Shown: positions 18,711-28,362 of the stretch, one piece after another
Layout: each line of letters starts with the position of its first letter
How positions within the stretch are numbered: position 1 is the stretch's first letter
From: Gammaproteobacteria bacterium
Lineage (GTDB): Bacteria > Pseudomonadota > Gammaproteobacteria > Acidiferrobacterales > Sulfurifustaceae
Reading direction: 5' to 3'
Length of the DNA: 34,837 bases
NCBI GenBank assembly: GCA_016200465.1
Contig: JACQER010000026.1
Coordinates: 1-34,837, forward strand
Notes under the pieces: generated by a model
What the model was told of the DNA's origin: nothing
The model's input: the letters and a program-made list of their open reading frames with translations, nothing else
Databases searched by the model: none
Program-made: the position numbers and the translations under genes

Positions 18711-20759
18711 ATGGCCATCGATATGCGCCAGTTTCACCAGACCTTCTTCGAGGAAAGCCTCGAAGGACTGGCCGGCATGGAAACCGAGCTGCTGCGCCTG
18801 GAGCAGGCGGCGGACGGCGACGGCCACGAAACTCTGGCCGCCGACCCCGAGATTCTCAACACCATTTTCCGCGCCGCCCATTCGATCAAGGGCGGCAGCA
18901 GTACTTTCGGATTCACCGAAGTTGCCGCCTTCGCGCATGTGCTCGAATCGCGCCTGGATTCTCTGCGTGACGGACGTTCCCAGCCGGATCGGCGCGTGGT
19001 GGGCCTGTTGCTGCTGTCGGTGGATTGCCTGCGCAGCCTGATCATCGCTGCCCGGACCGGAAAAGAGACCAACCTGAATGCCATTGAGGCCGTGCGTCTG
19101 CAACTCGAGCGGCTCGAAAGCGATGCTCCGGTCGCGACGGCGAAGGAAAAAAAACAATCATCGTCGGAGGCGACGAAAACGACACGCTGGAACGTCCGGT
19201 TTCATCCGCAGGCGCGGATGTTTCACACCGGCAACGACCCGCTGCGCATCCTGCGCGAGCTGGGCGATCTGGGAGAACTGAAGGTGACGGCGGACACGAC
19301 GGGACTGCCGTCCTGGGAACATATGAATCCGGAGGACTGCTATCTTTCCTGGAACATCGAGCTCACCGGCAATACCACGCGCGAAGCGATCGCCGAAGTA
19401 TTCAACTGGGTCATGGACGACTGCCGGCTGGACATCAGCCAGCAACCCGCCGCCGGCACCGTTTTGTCCTCGCGCACCATCGCGGAAGCGGTGGCGAGCA
19501 TGGATACCAACGCCGGCACTCTGCGAGTCAACGTGCCGAAGGTGGATGCACTGATCAATACGGTCGGCGAACTGGTGATCACCCAGACCATGCTGAGCCA
19601 GCTGGCGTCCAATTTCTCTTTCGACAACATTTCCAGGCTTTTCGCCGGCATCGAACAATTGGAGCGCAACACTCGTGAGCTGCAGGAAAGCGTCATGCGC
19701 ATCCGCATGCTGCCGCTGAGCTTTGCCTTCAACCGCCTGCCGCGACTGGTGCACGACATGAGTCAGAAGCTCGACAAGAAAGTCGAGCTTGTCATCAGCG
19801 GTGAACAGACGGAAATCGACAAGACCGTGATCGACCGTCTGATCGATCCGTTGCTGCACCTGGTGCGCAACAGCCTCGATCATGGCATCGAGCCGCCGGC
19901 CGTGCGCAGCGCCGCCGGAAAGCCCCTGACCGGCACCATCGAACTCAAGGCGTACCAGAAGAGCGGCAATGTCATCATTGAAATCCGCGACGACGGCCGC
20001 GGCCTGCATCATGACCGCATATTCGCCAAGGCCGTGGAGCGCGGCCTGATTCCGGCGGACGCGAAGCTCACGTCGGACGAGATCGCCGAGCTGATTTTCC
20101 TCCCCGGATTTTCCACGGCCGAGGTCGTCAGCGATATTTCCGGACGCGGGGTCGGCATGGACGTGGTGCGCAACAACATCCACAGCTTGGGCGGCAACGT
20201 GGAAATCACCTCCCGCGCCGGGCAGGGAACCTGTTTCATCGTGCGTCTGCCGCTCACGCTGGCGATTCTCGACGGCCTCAGCGTTCAGGTCGGCACCCAC
20301 ACTTATATTCTGCCGCTCGTGAGCATCATCGAATCGGTCCGTATCCGGCCCGAGCAGGTCAGTCGACCCGCGGGCGGCGGCGAACTGTTTGGACTGCGCA
20401 AGGAATATCTGCCGCTGCTTCGGCTCTGTGACCTGTTCGGTGTCGCGCCACGTTCGGCCGATCTTACCCAGGGCCTGCTGGTGATCGTCGAAACCGACGG
20501 CAAGAAGGCCGGATTGTACGTGGACGATCTGCTGGGACAGCAGCAGGTGGTGATCAAGAGCCTCGAAACCCACTACCGCAAGGTGGACGGCATTTCCGCC
20601 GCCACCATACTCGGCGACGGCACCGTCGCCATGATTCTGGATGTCGCCGGTTTGATCCGCATGGCGCACGCCGGCGCCACGCGGCCGGCCGAGACGCCGT
20701 CCGGCCGCATGCCGGGCGTCACCACGCACACCGGTGTTAACGCACCTGTCATCAACTGA
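18711..20759 (+). CDS. cheA: Chemotaxis histidine kinase CheA
   Basis: Autophosphorylating kinase of the receptor array, 682 residues. P1 HPt domain with His57 in RAAHSIKGGSSTFG; a middle domain about 158-245 (starting WNVRFHPQARMF) that takes the P2 position; P3 dimerisation helices near 265-340 (LINTVGELVITQTML); P4 ATPase with N box HLVRNSLDHGIEPP, G1 DDGRGL and G2 GRGVGMDVV; and P5 CheW-like from about 520. A Pro/Thr-rich tail follows. All catalytic motifs are intact. Start ATG 18711 overlaps no other gene. Confidence 0.96.
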   Translation: MAIDMRQFHQTFFEESLEGLAGMETELLRLEQAADGDGHETLAADPEILNTIFRAAHSIKGGSSTFGFTEVAAFAHVLESRLDSLRDGRSQPDRRVVGLLLLSVDCLRSLIIAARTGKETNLNAIEAVRLQLERLESDAPVATAKEKKQSSSEATKTTRWNVRFHPQARMFHTGNDPLRILRELGDLGELKVTADTTGLPSWEHMNPEDCYLSWNIELTGNTTREAIAEVFNWVMDDCRLDISQQPAAGTVLSSRTIAEAVASMDTNAGTLRVNVPKVDALINTVGELVITQTMLSQLASNFSFDNISRLFAGIEQLERNTRELQESVMRIRMLPLSFAFNRLPRLVHDMSQKLDKKVELVISGEQTEIDKTVIDRLIDPLLHLVRNSLDHGIEPPAVRSAAGKPLTGTIELKAYQKSGNVIIEIRDDGRGLHHDRIFAKAVERGLIPADAKLTSDEIAELIFLPGFSTAEVVSDISGRGVGMDVVRNNIHSLGGNVEITSRAGQGTCFIVRLPLTLAILDGLSVQVGTHTYILPLVSIIESVRIRPEQVSRPAGGGELFGLRKEYLPLLRLCDLFGVAPRSADLTQGLLVIVETDGKKAGLYVDDLLGQQQVVIKSLETHYRKVDGISAATILGDGTVAMILDVAGLIRMAHAGATRPAETPSGRMPGVTTHTGVNAPVIN

Positions 20760-20768
20760 GGAACGGAC

Positions 20769-21272
20769 ATGGAACCAGCGCGCGTTTTACAGGATAAGTC
20801 CTTGCAGGCGAACGAGGAGCAATTTCTGACCTTCCGTCTGGACGGGCAGGAGTACGGCATCGCCATCCTCAAGGTGCAGGAGATCAAGGGCTGGGACCGG
20901 ATGACGCCGATACCGAACAGCCCGCCGTACGTGAAGGGCGTGTTGAACCTGCGCGGCGTGATCGTCCCCGTATTCGACCTGCGCCTGCGCTTCGGTCTGC
21001 CGGAGACGGCGCGCGACGCATTCACCGTGATCATCGTCGTCAACATCGGCGGACGCCTGGCCGGCATCGTGGTGGACGCGGTCAGCGACGTCATTAACGT
21101 CGGTGCCGAGCAGCAATGCGCCGCGCCCGAATACGAAGGCCAGCAGAACCGCGAGTTCATCAAGGGGCTCGCGCAGGTGGACGGCAAGCTGCTCATCCTG
21201 CTGGACATCGACCGGATGGTGAATCCGGAGGCACTGGACAAGACCGAGGCCGCTGTCGCGGCTTCCCTGTAA
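20769..21272 (+). CDS. cheW: Chemotaxis coupling protein CheW
   Basis: 167-residue adaptor that links CheA to receptors. One CheW/SH3-like domain: FLTFRLDGQEYGIAILKVQEI, PIPNSPPYVKGVLNLRGVIVPVFDLR, and GIVVDAVSDVINV. The RGVIVP segment is the typical receptor/CheA contact. GAGGAA upstream of the ATG, nine bases after cheA. No fused receiver domain. Confidence 0.95.
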   Translation: MEPARVLQDKSLQANEEQFLTFRLDGQEYGIAILKVQEIKGWDRMTPIPNSPPYVKGVLNLRGVIVPVFDLRLRFGLPETARDAFTVIIVVNIGGRLAGIVVDAVSDVINVGAEQQCAAPEYEGQQNREFIKGLAQVDGKLLILLDIDRMVNPEALDKTEAAVAASL

Positions 21273-21304
21273 TTCAGCGACACATCGCAAAATAGGAGTC
21301 AGTC

Positions 21305-22714
21305 ATGGAAATGTACTATGCAAAAGGCCTCAACCTGCGGGTCAAGATGATCGCCGCCGCGCTGCTCATGACTCTCATGGTCATCATCGGTGGCGTGGTG
21401 GGTCTGCGCAGCCTCGCTCAGGTCATAACCCCACTCGAGGAAATGCAGGCGAATGCCAAGGAAAGTCCGGCGCTGGTCAAAACCATTGGGCCGCAATACG
21501 AAAAGGCGCAGGCGGTCTACCAGAAATACCGGCTGATCACCATCGGCGGCTGCGCAGTGGCCCTGATCATGTCGATTGGAATTGCGATTTATTTCATACG
21601 CACCGTTTCCGATCCGCTGAACCGTCTGGTCGGTTCGATCCAGCGCGTCGCGGGGGGCGATCTGACCGTATCCCTGTTCACTGACCGGCGTGACGAGGTT
21701 GGCCAGGCCATCGGCGCGCTCAACGTGCTGGTGGACGAGTTCCATGAAAGCATGCTGCAAGTGTCGCGCGCCGCCGAATCCGTGGCGAGCGGCTCCCAGG
21801 AACTGAGCTCGGCCGCGGAGCAGTTGTCTTCCTCGGCGCAGGAGCAGGCCAGTTCGCTCGAGGAAACCGCCGCCTCGATGGAGGAAATGACCAGCACCGT
21901 GAAACAGAATGCCGATAACGCGCTGCGCGCCGACAAGGTCGCGCTCGAGGCGCGCGAAGCGGCCAACGAAGGCGTGGTCATGTCATCGTCGGTGCGACGT
22001 TCCATGGAGGCGATCAACGCCAGCAGCACCAAGATCGCCGACATTATCAGCGTCATCGACGAGATCGCCTTCCAGACCAACCTGCTGGCGCTCAATGCCG
22101 CGGTCGAGGCGGCGCGCGCCGGCGAGCAGGGACGCGGGTTCGCCGTGGTCGCCGCCGAGGTGCGCAACCTCGCCCAGCGCAGCGCTTCCGCCGCCAAGGA
22201 AATCAAGACGCTGATCCAGGACAGCGTGGACAAGGTCCAGGACGGCACGCAACTCGTCACTTCTTCCAGCAAGACGCTGGAGGGCATCGTCGAAAGCGTC
22301 AAGAACACGGCCGAGATCATCGCCGAGATCAGCGCGTCCAGCCAGGAACAGGCCTCCGGCATCGAGCAGGTCAACCGCGCCATCATGCAGATGGACGGTG
22401 TCACCCAGTCCAACGCCGCCCAGGTCGAGGAGCTTTCCGGCACCAGTCAGTCACTGGCCGCGCAGGCGGAACAGATGATGGACCTTGTGTCGCACTTCAC
22501 GCTCAAAACCGAGGCGGTGAAACAGTTCTCGTCCAGTGTCGGCGTGGGCGAAAAAATGAAGGCCGCTTCCGACCAGAAACCGAACGAAGCCGCGGCGGCG
22601 TCGGAACCGGGCTCGTCCGGGAAACCGTCCAAGGCCCAGAACGTGCAGTACTTCAAGCCGCGGGTGGTGGCGCAGAAAGCCGGTTCCGCCGGAGGCGACT
22701 GGACGGAATTCTAG
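21305..22714 (+). CDS. Methyl-accepting chemotaxis protein with DWTEF tail
   Basis: 469-residue receptor. TM1 about 14-34, a very short periplasmic segment (about 35-76, mostly helical), TM2 about 77-98, HAMP about 99-150, then a long coiled-coil signalling domain with the canonical tip [28 protein letters not shown] near 255-282. The methylation helices are Glu/Gln/Ser-rich. After a flexible linker (about 410-464) it ends GDWTEF, matching the xWxxF pentapeptide (NWETF in Escherichia coli) that tethers CheR and CheB. The small sensor part suggests it senses membrane or energy state, or acts as scaffold. A 32-base gap follows cheW. Confidence 0.94.
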   Translation: MEMYYAKGLNLRVKMIAAALLMTLMVIIGGVVGLRSLAQVITPLEEMQANAKESPALVKTIGPQYEKAQAVYQKYRLITIGGCAVALIMSIGIAIYFIRTVSDPLNRLVGSIQRVAGGDLTVSLFTDRRDEVGQAIGALNVLVDEFHESMLQVSRAAESVASGSQELSSAAEQLSSSAQEQASSLEETAASMEEMTSTVKQNADNALRADKVALEAREAANEGVVMSSSVRRSMEAINASSTKIADIISVIDEIAFQTNLLALNAAVEAARAGEQGRGFAVVAAEVRNLAQRSASAAKEIKTLIQDSVDKVQDGTQLVTSSSKTLEGIVESVKNTAEIIAEISASSQEQASGIEQVNRAIMQMDGVTQSNAAQVEELSGTSQSLAAQAEQMMDLVSHFTLKTEAVKQFSSSVGVGEKMKAASDQKPNEAAAASEPGSSGKPSKAQNVQYFKPRVVAQKAGSAGGDWTEF

Positions 22715-22797
22715 GCTGACACCGGTTTTCAATAATCCGGGGCGATTCGGTTGATCCAACCGCGCCCCCATAACACCATCAGCGGCGCAGGGTGACC

Positions 22798-23694
22798 ATG
22801 GTTATCAGCCACACCGCCCCTCAAAAAATCAGATCCGTGCTGGACGACAGCCGGCTGACGATTACGGACACGGAGTTCCGTCAGTTGCGCGAGTTCATCC
22901 ACGCGCACAGCGGTATCGCGCTTTCCGATCACAAGCGCGCCCTCGTGTGCTCGCGCCTGGCCAGGCGTCTGCGTCATCACAACCTGCAGCATTATTCCGA
23001 CTATTACCGGATCCTGACGGAGGACGACCCGGAAGGTCTCGAACTCGTGGCGATGATCAACGCCATCACCACCAACAAGACCGATTTTTTCCGCGAACCG
23101 CATCATTTCCGGTTTCTGGCGGAAGAGGTGTTCCCCGCGTACCGGAACAACCCGAACCGCGACCGGCCGCTGCGCCTGTGGAGCGCCGCCGCCTCGACCG
23201 GCGAAGAAGCCTATTCGCTGGCCATGACCGCGCTGGAAGTGATGCCATCCTTCAACGAACGGGACATCCGTATCCTCGCCACCGATATCGACACCGACGT
23301 GCTGTCGCGCGCGGAGGCGGGCATATACACACGCGAGCAGGCCGGACAGATTCCGGAAACGCTGCTGCACCGCTATTTCCTGAAAGGGCGGGGCGAACAC
23401 GAAGACCAGGTATTGGCCAAGCCGATCCTGCAATCCCTGATCAGTTTCCGCCGGCTCAACCTGCAGGAAGAACCGTGGCCGATGCAGGGTCCGTTCGACG
23501 TGATCCTGTGCCGCAACGTTCTCATTTATTTCGATAAGCCGACGCAACTGAAACTGTTCCAGCGCATGGCCGGCATGCTGAAAAAAGACGGGTACCTGAT
23601 GCTCGGGCATTCCGAGGCCATGTACGGACTGGTCGACCTGTTCCGGCCGGTCGGTCACAGCATCTACCAGCGTCGCGGGAAGAGCGTCTCATGA
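22798..23694 (+). CDS. cheR: Chemotaxis protein methyltransferase CheR
   Basis: SAM-dependent methylation of receptor glutamates. 298 residues: N-terminal helical domain (FRQLREFIHAHSGIALSDHKRALV), catalytic domain with RLWSAAASTGEEAYSLAM, ATDIDTDVLSRAEAGIY and CRNVLIYFD. The beta-subdomain loop reads KGRGEHED, close to the GxG-type loop of pentapeptide-binding CheR but with Asp where the last Gly sits. ATG 22798 is chosen since AGGG lies five bases before it; GTG 22792 is an alternative. cheD overlaps by four bases. Confidence 0.94.
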   Translation: MVISHTAPQKIRSVLDDSRLTITDTEFRQLREFIHAHSGIALSDHKRALVCSRLARRLRHHNLQHYSDYYRILTEDDPEGLELVAMINAITTNKTDFFREPHHFRFLAEEVFPAYRNNPNRDRPLRLWSAAASTGEEAYSLAMTALEVMPSFNERDIRILATDIDTDVLSRAEAGIYTREQAGQIPETLLHRYFLKGRGEHEDQVLAKPILQSLISFRRLNLQEEPWPMQGPFDVILCRNVLIYFDKPTQLKLFQRMAGMLKKDGYLMLGHSEAMYGLVDLFRPVGHSIYQRRGKSVS

Positions 23695-24296
23695 AGCCGG
23701 CCAGTCCCAAGCCGGTGAATGGCAGTCGTCTCCCGGCGGGTTTCGCGCAGGATCTGGTGCGGCAGACGATCAACATCGGCGGCCTGCGCGCCAGCCGCGA
23801 TCCGTTGTTACTGGACACCGTGCTCGGTTCCTGCATCGCGGCGTGTTTGTACGATCCGGTGTTCGGCATCGGCGGCATGAATCATTTCATGCTGCCCGAG
23901 GGCGCCGATCCGGGAAACCCGACCAGCGCCCGTTACGGCGTGAACGCCATGGAACTGCTGATCAGCGAGCTGATGAAGCTCGGCGCCGACCGGCGACGGT
24001 TCCAGGCCAAGGTGTTCGGCGGCGGGCACGTGCTCAAGATCCGCGAAAGTCTCGACGGCGTGCCGCAGCGCAACATCGATTTCGTGCGGCAGTTTCTGGA
24101 AACGGAACAGATCCCCGTGGTTAAAGAGGACGTGGGCGGTTATCAACCGCGGCGCGTCCTGTTCCATACGCACACGGGCAAGGTATATCTCAAGTACCTC
24201 GGCAACAACGAGGCCGCGCGCACCGCCGAGGAAGAAATGGTGTACCTGATCAGCCTGAAGAAACAGAAGCTGGACGGCGACGTCACGCTCTTCTGA
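23691..24296 (+). CDS. cheD: Chemoreceptor glutamine deamidase CheD
   Basis: Deamidates receptor glutamines to methylatable glutamates and, in some species, binds CheY-type phosphatases. 201 residues. Catalytic Cys48 in LGSCIAACLYD and His65 in GGMNHFMLP are present, as are ARYGVNAMELLI and KVFGGGHVL. Translationally coupled to cheR through ATGA. The C terminus reads GDVTLF, echoing the AVELF and DWTEF ends of the two receptors in this operon. Confidence 0.94.
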   Translation: MKPASPKPVNGSRLPAGFAQDLVRQTINIGGLRASRDPLLLDTVLGSCIAACLYDPVFGIGGMNHFMLPEGADPGNPTSARYGVNAMELLISELMKLGADRRRFQAKVFGGGHVLKIRESLDGVPQRNIDFVRQFLETEQIPVVKEDVGGYQPRRVLFHTHTGKVYLKYLGNNEAARTAEEEMVYLISLKKQKLDGDVTLF

Positions 24297-24321
24297 CGGT
24301 GCAAGTCATCATGGATATTAA

Positions 24322-25434
24322 ATGGTTCACGTCATGAAACAAGAAAAGGGAATAAAGGCGCTCATCATCGACGATTCGGCGGTCATGCGTCAGATGCTCA
24401 CGATGATCCTGCACGAAGACCCGGATATCCGCGTGGTCGGTACCGCCGCCAATCCTCTCATCGCACGCGAGAAGATCAAGGCGCTCAAGCCCGACGTGCT
24501 GACGCTGGACGTGGAAATGCCCGGTATGGACGGCATCACGTTTCTCGAAAAGCTGATGCGTCTGTATCCGCTGCCGGTGGTCATGGTGTCGTCGCACACG
24601 GAAAAAGGCGCGGCCGCCACGTTGCGCGCGCTCGACCTCGGCGCGGTCGACTTTGTCGCCAAGCCCCAGGGCAACCTCCGCGAAGGCATGACGCACGAGC
24701 TGATGGACGAAATCCGCACCAAGGTTCGGGCCGCCGCCAGCGCACGTGTGCGCGCCATAGCGTCCGGGCCGCGCCCGCCCGCGCCCCGGCCCCAGCCATT
24801 GCCAATGAACCTGACATCGACCCGTGACGGAATAGTCGTCATCGGTGCTTCCGCCGGTGGTACCCAGGCCATCGCCGAAATTCTACCCAAGCTTCCGCGC
24901 TCGACCCCGGGCATCGCCATCGTGCAACACATGCCGCCGAAATTCACGGCATCGTTCGCGGAACGCCTCGACGAACAATGTGAGCTGGAGGTTCGGGAAG
25001 CCAAAAGCGGCGACCGGCTCAAGCCCGGCGTGGCGCTGATCGCCCCGGGCGGTTACCACATGGCAATCATGAAAGCCGGCGGAGGATACGCGGTGCGGGT
25101 TTACGAAGACGAGCCGGTCAACCGTCATCGTCCGTCGGTCGACGTGCTTTTTCATTCAGCGGCCGAGGTGGCTCGATCCGAGGCGCTGGGCATCATTCTC
25201 ACGGGCATGGGCAGCGACGGCGCGCGCGGTCTGCGCGCGATGAAAATGACGGGCGCCCAGACCATCGCCCAGGATGAAAAGAGTTGCGTGGTCTTCGGCA
25301 TGCCGGAACAGGCAATCCGCCACGGCGGCGTGTGCGAAGTCGCGCCGCTCGATCGCATCGCCGAGCGCATCATTGCGTGGGCAAATTCGGAGGAACGGCC
25401 TGAAAACGGCAATTCGTTCAAAAATAGTCTATAA
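24322..25434 (+). CDS. cheB: Chemotaxis protein-glutamate methylesterase CheB
   Basis: Removes receptor methyl groups when phosphorylated by CheA. 370 residues: receiver domain with Asp17/Asp18 and phospho-acceptor Asp63 (LDVEMPGMDG), Lys114 (VAKP), a Pro-rich linker about 148-165, and the esterase domain with the catalytic triad Ser177 (GASAGG), His203 (VQHMP) and Asp299 (GMGSDG). ATG 24322 is used; ATG 24334 is also in frame. Last gene of the che operon; a weak hairpin (AAACG-TCTG-CGTTT, 25442-25455) lies just after it. Confidence 0.95.
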   Translation: MVHVMKQEKGIKALIIDDSAVMRQMLTMILHEDPDIRVVGTAANPLIAREKIKALKPDVLTLDVEMPGMDGITFLEKLMRLYPLPVVMVSSHTEKGAAATLRALDLGAVDFVAKPQGNLREGMTHELMDEIRTKVRAAASARVRAIASGPRPPAPRPQPLPMNLTSTRDGIVVIGASAGGTQAIAEILPKLPRSTPGIAIVQHMPPKFTASFAERLDEQCELEVREAKSGDRLKPGVALIAPGGYHMAIMKAGGGYAVRVYEDEPVNRHRPSVDVLFHSAAEVARSEALGIILTGMGSDGARGLRAMKMTGAQTIAQDEKSCVVFGMPEQAIRHGGVCEVAPLDRIAERIIAWANSEERPENGNSFKNSL

Positions 25435-25557
25435 GTTTAAGAAACGTCTGCGTTTTATTCCGTAATCCGTGAATGTGTCCGGTGCACCATGATTAACAGT
25501 CTGTTGGAAACATGAGTACCTGACAACAGCCAACACCCTTTACGCAAACGACATGGA

Positions 25558-28362
25558 ATGACAGTTATGGCAGAAAGGACGCGCAACGGATTTTTCAGGG
25601 TGTCATGGCTTCTGCCGTCTATTCCGGAGCTCGCGGGTTTATTTCACAGAATCCCGAGCATTGCTTTGATGGTGTTTGTGCTGGCAGCAGTCGACACCAG
25701 CCAGGCGCTGGCAGGCGAGCGTTTGCGGATTGTGGCGGCGCAAACAGCCGCCGACACGGGCCTGATCAGTTCCCTCGCCGAAGGCTTCCGCGTCAATCAT
25801 CCCGATGTCGCCATCGATGTCCAGAAGGTGGGCGCGCTTTCAACGCTCGACCTTGGGCGCCGCGGCGCGGCCGATCTGATCATCACCCATTATCCGGAAG
25901 GCGAAAAGCTGTTTGTAGAGGATGGTTACGGCCTGCTGCGGACCAGCATCATGTACAACGAGTTTGCCATCCTGGGGCCGTCGAATGACCCGTTGAAGCT
26001 CGCCCGGGAAAAAGATCTGGTCACGGTGCTGCGACGTCTGGCGCATGAACAAGTATCTTTTCTTGTTCCAGGAAAACGTTCAGGAACCTTGAATAAACTC
26101 GATGAGCTGTGGCTCATGGCCGGTATCGAGCCCAACTGGGTCGGCTATGAAATCAGCAACGCCAGTTCGGTGGCCACCCTGAGGGATGCCGCGCTTTTCG
26201 GAAACTATACCTTCACGGACATTGCCACCTATCTCGTCAACCGCGAAATGGTGGCCGAGGAAATTATTCCTCTGTACCGCGACAACATACTTCTGCGCAA
26301 TTATTATTCCGCCATCGTCATCAACAAAGAACGTATCCCCCAGGCCAACCAGAAACTCGCCGAGGAATTCCTCGAATATCTGGTTTCGGACGAAGCCCAG
26401 GACCGCATCCGCCGCTTTGGCGAGGACAGATTCGAAACGGCTTTGTTTATCCCGGCCGCGGGCCTTGATGAAGGGTTGAGGGCGCGCCGCGACCGCGTTG
26501 AGCTCGGGCGCAAGAACCATGAGCTGAAGCTGTTGCTGGGGTTAGTGCTGGTGTTTGTGACGCTATTCATATTCGCCAACATGTTGCTGGTGCGCATGCG
26601 CAAGATCGACAAGATCCGGCGCCGCAGCGAAGAGCGCTTCGAGTTGGCGGTTGCCGGCACCAACGACGGTATCTGGGACTGGGATGTGCTGGCGAACATG
26701 GCTTATTTTTCGCCGCGCCTGAAAACAATGTTAAAACTCGATCAACCGGATAATTTCTTTGCCAATCCCCGGCATGTCCTCGCCGAGCTGGCCAATCCCG
26801 CCGATCAGGCTTCCCTGCTGGGTAAGATCGAGCTTTATTTGCAAGAGGAAAATAGCGGAGCGGACGACTTGTTTCAGACTGAATTCCGCCTGTCCTCGGG
26901 CGCCGATGCTCGCTGGCTTCTGATGCGTGGCAAGGCGATTCGCAGTCCGACAGGCGAGGCGGTGCGCATTTCCGGGTCGGTTACGGATATCACGGACCGC
27001 AAGACACAGGAAGCGTTGATCGAGCACCAGGCCCTGCACGATGCGCTGACCGACCTCCCGAATCGCGCGCTGCTCCGCGATTGCCTGCAGCATGCCATCC
27101 GGCATGCCACGCGACAGAAAACCTGTCTCGCGCTGCTAATGATGGATCTCAATCGATTCAAGGATATTAACGATACTCTTGGCCATCAGGTGGGGGACAA
27201 AGTGCTGCAACAAGTGGCGGCGCGGCTTCAGCGTATTCTTCGCCCCTCGGACACGGTGGCACGCCTGGGCGGAGATGAATTTGCCGTATTGCTTCCCGTC
27301 ACGGACGCCGCCTATGCGAATCATGCCGCCCAGAAAATCATTCTGGCGATGAAAAAGGTTTTTGAAGTCGGCGGACACAGTCTCTACGTCGGCGGAAGTC
27401 TCGGGATTGCCATATTTCCGGAGCACGGCCAGGATGTCGAGACTCTGATTCAGCATGCGGACGTCGCCATGTATCTGGCCAAGCGTTCAAGCAGTGGCTG
27501 TGCCTTTTATGACCAGAGTCAGGACCGTCACAGTGTTACGCGCCTGGCGCTGGAGAAAGACCTGCACGATGCGATTGATAACAATGCTCTCGATTTGTAT
27601 TACCAGCCTCAAATAAACCTGCACACCAATAAGGTTTCAGGCGTGGAGGCGTTGCTGCGCTGGAAGCATCCGCAACGCGGCATGATCCCGCCTGACGAGA
27701 TGATCCCTATCGCAGAGCAGACCGGCCTGATCAAGCCGTTGACCATGTGGGTCCTGAATAATGCCTTGCATCAGTGTGATGTCTGGCGACGCAAGGGATT
27801 TGATTTGAGCGTGGCCGTGAACCTTTCCGTCTGGAATCTTCAGGACCCCATGCTGACGGATGAAATCAGGGCGATTTTTTCCACCTGGAACATCCCGCCC
27901 TCCTGTCTGGAGCTGGAGATTACGGAAAGCGCCATGATGGCCAATCCGGAACTCGCGCTCGAGGTGCTGACCAGTCTCCACGCGATGGGCGTGCGTCTGG
28001 CGGTGGATGATTTCGGCACCGGTTTTTCCTCCCTGGCCTATCTGAGAAAGCTGCCGGTCGATTCACTGAAGATCGACAAATCGTTTGTGATCGGCATGGC
28101 GAAAGAGGATAACGATGCCACCATTGTGCGTTCGACCGTCGAACTGGCCCATAACCTCGGGCTGAGCGTCGTGGCGGAGGGCGTGGAAAATGAACAGGTC
28201 CTGGGATTGCTGGCCAAGCACGGCTGCGATACGGCTCAGGGCTATTTCCTCGGGCGCCCCATGCCCTTATCTGAAATAACGCAGTACCTGGAAGCCCATC
28301 GAGCTGATTTTTCCAATAAAAAACAGAAGTTTGATAATTATTTCAAACCAGGATCCGCGTAA
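25558..28362 (+). CDS. TupA-like periplasmic sensor fused to PAS-GGDEF-EAL
   Basis: 934-residue bifunctional c-di-GMP enzyme. Order: signal/anchor about 33-52 (cut expected after ALA); a periplasmic-binding domain about 54-310 resembling TupA tungstate-binding proteins (ALSTLDLGRRGAADLIITH, EKLFVEDGYG, IMYNEFAILGPSNDP); TM about 324-346; PAS about 358-482; GGDEF about 490-655; EAL about 660-915. Cyclase site GGDEF 571-575 with I-site RPSD 562-565 exactly five residues before. Phosphodiesterase motifs intact: EALLR 697-701, NLS 755-757, ELEITES 785-791, DDFGTG 817-822, EGVE 874-877. ATG 25567 is an alternative start with a better-placed GGA. The usual TupA TTTS ligand loop is altered (AQTAADTG), so the ligand may differ. 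It follows cheB by 123 bases. Confidence 0.9.
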   Translation: MTVMAERTRNGFFRVSWLLPSIPELAGLFHRIPSIALMVFVLAAVDTSQALAGERLRIVAAQTAADTGLISSLAEGFRVNHPDVAIDVQKVGALSTLDLGRRGAADLIITHYPEGEKLFVEDGYGLLRTSIMYNEFAILGPSNDPLKLAREKDLVTVLRRLAHEQVSFLVPGKRSGTLNKLDELWLMAGIEPNWVGYEISNASSVATLRDAALFGNYTFTDIATYLVNREMVAEEIIPLYRDNILLRNYYSAIVINKERIPQANQKLAEEFLEYLVSDEAQDRIRRFGEDRFETALFIPAAGLDEGLRARRDRVELGRKNHELKLLLGLVLVFVTLFIFANMLLVRMRKIDKIRRRSEERFELAVAGTNDGIWDWDVLANMAYFSPRLKTMLKLDQPDNFFANPRHVLAELANPADQASLLGKIELYLQEENSGADDLFQTEFRLSSGADARWLLMRGKAIRSPTGEAVRISGSVTDITDRKTQEALIEHQALHDALTDLPNRALLRDCLQHAIRHATRQKTCLALLMMDLNRFKDINDTLGHQVGDKVLQQVAARLQRILRPSDTVARLGGDEFAVLLPVTDAAYANHAAQKIILAMKKVFEVGGHSLYVGGSLGIAIFPEHGQDVETLIQHADVAMYLAKRSSSGCAFYDQSQDRHSVTRLALEKDLHDAIDNNALDLYYQPQINLHTNKVSGVEALLRWKHPQRGMIPPDEMIPIAEQTGLIKPLTMWVLNNALHQCDVWRRKGFDLSVAVNLSVWNLQDPMLTDEIRAIFSTWNIPPSCLELEITESAMMANPELALEVLTSLHAMGVRLAVDDFGTGFSSLAYLRKLPVDSLKIDKSFVIGMAKEDNDATIVRSTVELAHNLGLSVVAEGVENEQVLGLLAKHGCDTAQGYFLGRPMPLSEITQYLEAHRADFSNKKQKFDNYFKPGSA

